A stretch of 64,000 nt of DNA from Chlamydiota bacterium. GTDB taxonomy: Bacteria > Chlamydiota > Chlamydiia > Chlamydiales > Rhabdochlamydiaceae. Of the stretch, positions 58,559 to 64,000 are shown in pieces. Position 1 is the stretch's first letter, and each line of letters begins with the position of its first letter. The translations under genes were made by a program, and so were the position numbers. The notes beneath the pieces were generated by a model. It worked only from the letters and a program-made list of their open reading frames with translations, had not been told where the DNA came from and did not search any database. The stretch spans positions 57,043 to 121,042 of the forward strand of contig JAUPVT010000040.1 of NCBI GenBank assembly GCA_030916885.1, read 5' to 3'.

Positions 58559-60034
58559 TCAATCAAAGATCAAATCTGGATATAAGGGGAACCGTTTTAA
58601 TAAAACACTTATATGTTTTTGAATCTCCTTTAGAATAGAAGAATCAATATCTACTAAAGAACGGCTATTTCCTTTTTCTGCTTTAGCAGGTTTTGTGTGT
58701 TTAAGCAATAGATAAATCCAATCCGCAATTTGTGTCATCTCTTGCTCTTTCATTCCTAAAGTAGTTAGAGCAGCTGTTCCTATACGTATCCCTGAGGTAA
58801 ACCAAGGCCCGTTTTTATCAAAAGGTATACTATTGCGATTCACTGTAAAATGCGCCTGTCTAAGAGCATTTTCAGCTTGCAATCCAGTCAAACCAAGAGA
58901 GGATGAAACCTCAAAAACCATCAGATGGTTCTCTGTTCCTCCAGTAAGAACATGAACTCCATGATAAATTAAACCATTTGCTAATGCTTGAGCATTTTTT
59001 ACTATTTGTTCTGCATAGGCACAAAAAGAAGATGTATTTGCTTCTTTAAAAGCTACAGTTTTAGCAGCAATCACATGAGGTAGCGGACCTCCTAAAGTAA
59101 TCGGGCAACCCTTATCAACTACTTCCTTGAACTCTTTTTGACACAGAATCATCCCTCCTCTGGGCCCTCTTAAAGTTTTATGAGTTGTTGAAGTAATTAT
59201 CTGCGCATAAGGAATGGGGTTATACTCTCCTACCATTACCTTTCCCGCAACAAGACCTGCAAAATGTGCCATATCTACAAGCAAAACAGCTCCTACGCTA
59301 TCTGCTATTTCACGCATTTTAGCAAAGTTGATTCTCCGTGAATAGGCTGAATAGCCAGCAATCAAAATAGCAGGGTTTTCCTGCTTTGCAATCTCACTGA
59401 TTTTTTTATAATCCAATAAATGGGTATTAGAATCTACTTCATAGCAAAAAGCCTGCATCATTTTAGCAGAAATATTATGCCGATACCCATGCGTTAAATG
59501 TCCTCCTGAATTAAGAGACATTCCCAATACTTTTTGATTAACAAGAAGTTGACGTACTTGCTCGTGTTCTTCTTTAGAAAGATCGTTAATATTTTTTTTA
59601 CCTAACTTCTCTACCTCCTTATTTTGGATTCGCGCTACCAAAACCGCCCAAAAAGCCACAAGATTGGCATCTGCCCCTGAATGAGGTTGAACATAAGCAT
59701 GATCACATTGAAATATGGTTTTTGCTTCACTAACACAAGTAGCTTCAATAGCGTCAATGTTGTCACACCCCGCATAAAATCGATGATAGGGATATCCTTC
59801 TGCATATTTATCAGTAAGCCAGTTTCCCATAGCTAATTGCACAGCTTCAGAGCAATAGTTTTCAGAAGCAATCAGTTTTAAAAAACAACGCTGATCTTGA
59901 AGCTCTTGAATAATCTTTTCTATAATAAAGGGATTATTTGTTTTTAAATGATCAAAAGCTGCCATATAAGCAATTGCGCTGCTTTTTCTTAGCTCACGAG
60001 GAACTCTATTAAAATAGTTTTCTAAATAAGACAT
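58559..60034 (-). CDS. glyA: serine hydroxymethyltransferase
   Basis: LIASENYCSEAVQLAMGNWLTDKYAEGYP; QPHSGADANLVAF; LVDMAHFAGLVAGKV; ITSTTHKTLRGPRGGMILC. Confidence 0.95.
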   Translation of the reverse strand: MSYLENYFNRVPRELRKSSAIAYMAAFDHLKTNNPFIIEKIIQELQDQRCFLKLIASENYCSEAVQLAMGNWLTDKYAEGYPYHRFYAGCDNIDAIEATCVSEAKTIFQCDHAYVQPHSGADANLVAFWAVLVARIQNKEVEKLGKKNINDLSKEEHEQVRQLLVNQKVLGMSLNSGGHLTHGYRHNISAKMMQAFCYEVDSNTHLLDYKKISEIAKQENPAILIAGYSAYSRRINFAKMREIADSVGAVLLVDMAHFAGLVAGKVMVGEYNPIPYAQIITSTTHKTLRGPRGGMILCQKEFKEVVDKGCPITLGGPLPHVIAAKTVAFKEANTSSFCAYAEQIVKNAQALANGLIYHGVHVLTGGTENHLMVFEVSSSLGLTGLQAENALRQAHFTVNRNSIPFDKNGPWFTSGIRIGTAALTTLGMKEQEMTQIADWIYLLLKHTKPAKAEKGNSRSLVDIDSSILKEIQKHISVLLKRFPLYPDLIFD

Positions 60035-61275
60035 CTATCCTCCTAAGCTTACTATAATGCGACTCTGTTTTTATCACATTTAGTTAAAAGAAGAAACTTC
60101 TATCTAAAACCCTATAGAGCTACTAGCAAATCTATAGAAAATATCTCTATAAGAAGGCATTAGACCAAAAAAATTTTGTTTCCACATATTCTTTAAACTC
60201 TTTTCCTCTCATTTTTTCTGCACTATTAATTATGATATTTTGCTTACTATTCATAAAAATCATATTTATGGATATGCCTTCTCTTATTTTTATATATATC
60301 TACAAGGATTATATTTAGCTTTGAAAATTTATTAGGAATGTCTTTATCTAACCCTTCAAGAAGAGGTAGGATATCACAGGCTCCTTTAGGTATTCTTTTA
60401 ACATCACTTTCCCCAATCATCTTTGCCAAGAAAAAAGTGGTAATTTACCAATGAAGGATTTTCTTTTAATTAGCATAAAGAACCTAATCTTGAATGAAAT
60501 ATAAATTTTTGCTATGATTCCTGGTCTTTTTCTTTTTTAACCAAATACAGATGATATGAGTAAGGAAGGAGTTTTCTTACCCTTCAACAGCAGGCGCAAT
60601 GACTGAATGTAATACATTGAAGCCAATCCCTATATCATGAGGAACTCGCTATTCAAGAGGCAGAAAATTTGCTCCATCTTTCCCGTCTCTATCCTATCCA
60701 CCTTCTGGAAGAAAGGAAGATCCCTTTTCGCAAAGAAGGAATAAGGAGTCATGTTTTATTTCAAGATTTAATATATTATAAGACTGAAATTGAACATGCT
60801 CACCGCAAAACTCTAGATGAACTATCAGAAGAAGCTCAAAATTTGGATATGAGCTATTAAAGATAGGTTTGTTTGTTAAGGATTGTCTTTCAATTATTGT
60901 AACAGATAAAAGAGCTACTCTACAGTTGACTAAAATCGATTATCTTATCAAAGTAACGTTCTTCTAATACACTATCCTTTATTCCATTTACATCGATCAA
61001 AACCGGTCTAATCGAAAAATGTCTAGCTACCTTTAGGATCTCTCTTTTTGTTTTTTTACACAGAAAATAATCTAAAAATCTACATTTCAAAAATATTTTT
61101 ATGACTTTAACTTCCTATCCCAGGATTTAAATACCTCTAGCAAATCAAAATTTATCTTTACGACTTAGTTTAAAATATTTTTTAAGCTTGAGGGATATTA
61201 GAGGAAACATATAATCTGTTAGTCTATAAGTGCGCTTATATAACCTCTGCTTAAAGCTACCCAAAAGAGATACCC

Positions 61276-62037
61276 ATGTTATTAGAAGAACTTAAGGAAA
61301 TCTTAGATATTCAAGAGCTCGACATGAAGATGATTCGTCTTATGCGAGTAAAAAAAGAACGTGTTAAAGAATTGTCCCAACTTGAAGAATTACGAAAAGA
61401 TTTGTACTCTCAAATCACAGACAAAGAACAAGAGATTCAGGATTTTGATAAGAGCATCGAACTTCTCGAGCAAAAAATTCACGATATCAATGCAAGAATC
61501 AAAAAATTAGAAGCACAGCAGAGTAATGTTAAAAAAGCTGATGAGTTTAATGCCCTTACACAAGAGATGACCCATGCCGAAAGAGAGCGGCTTGCTGTTG
61601 AGCAAAAGGTTTCTGATCTAGTAGATCGAAAAGTATCAGAAGAAGAGCTTTTAGATAAAATTAAAGAAAGCTTAAAAAACTCTGAAGAAAGCAGCTTGGC
61701 TTTGGAAAAAGAGATCCGGCAAAGCGTGGATTTGATCAATCAAGAAGGATCTACCATTAAAGAGAAAAGAGAGAGGCTTGCAGGCGTGGCCAACTCTGAA
61801 ATCTTACGTATCTATGAAAGATTATTGCATAATAAAAAAGATCGCGTAGTGGTCCCTATTGAAAATCGTACATGTAGTGGTTGTCATATTACCCTTACCG
61901 CACAACATGAAAATTTAGTACGCAAGGGAGATAATCTCTTTTTTTGCGAGCATTGCTCACGTATCCATTACTGGCAAGATAGTGAGTCTACTGAAGGGAC
62001 AGCTGTTGCCACTAAACGTCGTCGTCGTCGAGCGTAA
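61276..62037 (+). CDS. coiled-coil protein with C-terminal C4 zinc ribbon (CT398-like)
   Basis: long coiled-coil then RTCSGCHITLTAQHENLVRKGDNLFFCEHCSRIHYW. Confidence 0.9.
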   Translation: MLLEELKEILDIQELDMKMIRLMRVKKERVKELSQLEELRKDLYSQITDKEQEIQDFDKSIELLEQKIHDINARIKKLEAQQSNVKKADEFNALTQEMTHAERERLAVEQKVSDLVDRKVSEEELLDKIKESLKNSEESSLALEKEIRQSVDLINQEGSTIKEKRERLAGVANSEILRIYERLLHNKKDRVVVPIENRTCSGCHITLTAQHENLVRKGDNLFFCEHCSRIHYWQDSESTEGTAVATKRRRRRA

Positions 62038-62050
62038 AAAAAATTTGCAT

Positions 62051-62394
62051 GGGAAAGCTAAGCAATCGCTGTTTTTAATAAACAGAGGAAAGTCTGGACT
62101 TCATAGGAAAAGATACCAGTGAAAAACTGGGGGCCGCAAGGCTACGGAAAGTATAACAGAAAATACACCGCCCTAATGGGACAGGCTGAAAATGCTAACT
62201 TTAAGAGTTAGCCCCACTCTCAGAGATGAGAGGTGAGATAAACCCTATCTGAAGCAAGAAAGTAATGAGTGTTGTTTTTATTAACAGTCTGTTTTTCCGC
62301 AGAGCTCGTTAGAATAAAATCGCTTGAGGGATTTGGCAACAGATCTCCTAGATGAATGATTGCTCAACGACAGAATCCGGCTTAATGCTTTCCC
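62051..62394 (+). ncRNA. rnpB: RNase P RNA (bacterial class A)
   Basis: conserved elements AGAGGAAAGTCTGGACTTCATAGG, ACAGAAAATACACCGCC, ATAAACCCTATCTGAAGCAA, GCTTGAGG and AACGACAGAATCCGGCTTA; P1 pairing GGGAAAGC (62051-62058) with GCTTTCCC (62387-62394). Confidence 0.93.
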
Positions 62395-63359
62395 GGCTTT
62401 TCTTGTGCTAAGGGGTGAGCTTTATCATATATCTCCCTTTTTAAACGAGAGGAAACTTGCGTATAGATCGTTGTAGTAGCCAAGCTATTATGCCCAAGTA
62501 ACATTTGAATGGTTTTTAAGTCCATTCCCTTTTCTAGCCAATGTGTCGCAATAGTATGTCGAATGGTATGAGGTGTAATGGTAGCTGCTAAACCACTTGC
62601 CTTAAGGTATTGGATAAAATGACGATCGACGGAACGAGAACTCAATCTTTTACCCCACTTATTTAAAAAAATAGCTTGAGAATCCTCCTCTCTTTGATGA
62701 GAAGAGCTATCCTGATCTCGAAGAGGATGATTTATATATGTCTCTAGCCAATGGGCTGCGGTTTGAGTAATAGGAATTACCCTTTGTTTTTTACCTTTAC
62801 CATGAACTTTGATTAATAAACCTTGTATATTCAAATCTTGTCTATTTAACCCAATTAATTCACTCACACGCAATCCACTGCTATAAAATAACTCCATAAT
62901 ACATCGATCTCTATAGCCCAAATAGGTCTTTGTATTAGGCTGCTCTAGTAACTGCTCTATTTGCTGATAAGTTAAAGAAGTGGGGATTTTTTTTTCTAAT
63001 TTTGGAGTAGAAAGTTCAGTTAGAGGATTTATTTCTAGCTTCTTATGTTTTACTAAATAGGTAAAAAAAGAACGCAAGCAAGATAACCTACGATGAATTG
63101 TTTTTTTAGATAGTCGTTTTTCTGCTAAAAATGCTAGATAGCTGCGAATTGCTTTTTTTTCTATCCTTTGCACTAAAAAAGAAGGAATTTTTTTTTTAAA
63201 ATCCGTCTCTGACATGAGTAAAATTCTATTTTTAAAAAAATATTCAAACTCTTGCATATCAATATTGTAGTTACGCAACGTATGATGAGAGACCTGTTTT
63301 ACGGTGGATAGATAATGCAAAAAAAGCGTCCCTGCTTCGGAAAAACTTAATTCAGCCAT
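62382..63359 (-). CDS. xerC: site-specific tyrosine recombinase XerC
   Basis: SHHTLRNYNIDMQEF; LFYSSGLRVSELIGL; HTIRHTIATHWLEKGMDLKTIQMLLGHNSLATTTIYTQVS (R-H-R-H/Y motifs). Confidence 0.93.
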   Translation of the reverse strand: MAELSFSEAGTLFLHYLSTVKQVSHHTLRNYNIDMQEFEYFFKNRILLMSETDFKKKIPSFLVQRIEKKAIRSYLAFLAEKRLSKKTIHRRLSCLRSFFTYLVKHKKLEINPLTELSTPKLEKKIPTSLTYQQIEQLLEQPNTKTYLGYRDRCIMELFYSSGLRVSELIGLNRQDLNIQGLLIKVHGKGKKQRVIPITQTAAHWLETYINHPLRDQDSSSHQREEDSQAIFLNKWGKRLSSRSVDRHFIQYLKASGLAATITPHTIRHTIATHWLEKGMDLKTIQMLLGHNSLATTTIYTQVSSRLKREIYDKAHPLAQEKPGKH

Positions 63360-63424
63360 ACCTCTTGTTCTCCTTTTCTATCTATGATAGAATATGGGGC
63401 AATTTTCTGAAATAGGCTAAAATC

Positions 63425-64000
63425 ATGATTACACTACGAGATATTTCTAAAAAAATAGGCTCCAGAACTCTTTTTGAAGATGTAACAATCACTTTTAACT
63501 CAGGCTGTCGTTATGGACTTACCGGTCCAAATGGAGCTGGCAAGTCTACTTTGTTTAATATTATTTTAGGAATAGATGAGCCCTCTTCTGGATCTGTAAC
63601 ACTACCCAGAAAGGTGGGTTTTCTAAAACAAAATATCGCACAGTTTACTGAAATAAAGGTAATTGATGTAGTAATCATGGGCAATAAGCGTCTTGCCAAA
63701 ACCTTATCAGAAAGAGATGCCCTCTATGAATTAGACATAACCGATGCCATTGGAATTCGTTTAGGTGAATTAGAAGAGATCATTGCAGAAGAAGATGGGT
63801 ATAGCGCAGAATCGGATGCAGAAGTATTTTTAAACGGTATCGGCATTCCCCCTGAATGGCATCATAAAAAAATGCATTCCCTTCCCTCTGATAGGCAGTT
63901 TCGAGTTTTGCTCTGCCAAGCATTATTTGGCAATCCAGAAGCTCTTTTATTAGACGAACCAACCAACCACCTCGATTTAGAATCTATTGGTTGGCTAGAG
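63425..64000 (+). CDS. ybiT: ABC-F family ATPase (YbiT-like), truncated by window end
   Basis: ATGATTACACTACGAG start; GPNGAGKSTLFNIILG; DRQFRVLLCQALFGNPEALLLDEPTNHLDLESIGWLE, signature motif degenerate as in YbiT. Confidence 0.88.
   Translation, partial: MITLRDISKKIGSRTLFEDVTITFNSGCRYGLTGPNGAGKSTLFNIILGIDEPSSGSVTLPRKVGFLKQNIAQFTEIKVIDVVIMGNKRLAKTLSERDALYELDITDAIGIRLGELEEIIAEEDGYSAESDAEVFLNGIGIPPEWHHKKMHSLPSDRQFRVLLCQALFGNPEALLLDEPTNHLDLESIGWLE

Noticed and set aside
63800-64000. Degenerate ABC signature (PSDRQ instead of LSGGQ) considered as a novelty in the ABC-F protein
   Set aside because: YbiT-type ABC-F proteins have a similarly degenerate first signature (GWKLRVLLAQALF-like), so this is expected

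Overview
AT-rich chromosomal window from a member of the Chlamydiales, probably outside Chlamydiaceae. This placement is inferred from gene content and order read by eye. Housekeeping blocks: permease/ptsN/dut/accD/sod/metK; hemD-hemC-radA-rnc; dapL; bioF-like/hemG/hemF/hemE/tkt; der; SNF2 helicase; dapF-clpP-glyA; zinc-ribbon protein/rnpB/xerC/ABC-F. The centre (about 30.1-48.6 kb) is a type III secretion operon whose order resembles chlamydial CT663-CT674: chaperone, CdsD, CdsE-like, CdsF, CdsG, CT668-like, CdsN, CdsO, CdsP-like x2, CdsQ, Pkn5, insertion, CdsC. Accessory material lies around and inside it: a translocator/filament-like cluster (23.0-26.5 kb) with a second, partly paralogous cassette (28.4-30.0 kb); putative effector clusters (12.5-15.8 kb, 26.8-28.4 kb, 40.9-44.0 kb); an ankyrin-repeat pseudogene inside the T3SS operon; and a decayed AbiE-type toxin-antitoxin locus interrupted by a frameshifted IS5-type transposase (51.5-53.1 kb). 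Best candidates for undescribed biology: the duplicated small-protein/filament-like cassette with needle-like C-termini, a secretin with seven repeated ~85-aa modules, a Pkn5 with a degenerate SpoIIE/PP2C-like tail, a BioF-like protein that seems to have lost its catalytic residues, and a tandem membrane-protein family inserted between pkn5 and cdsC. All assignments come from reading the sequence without database searches.
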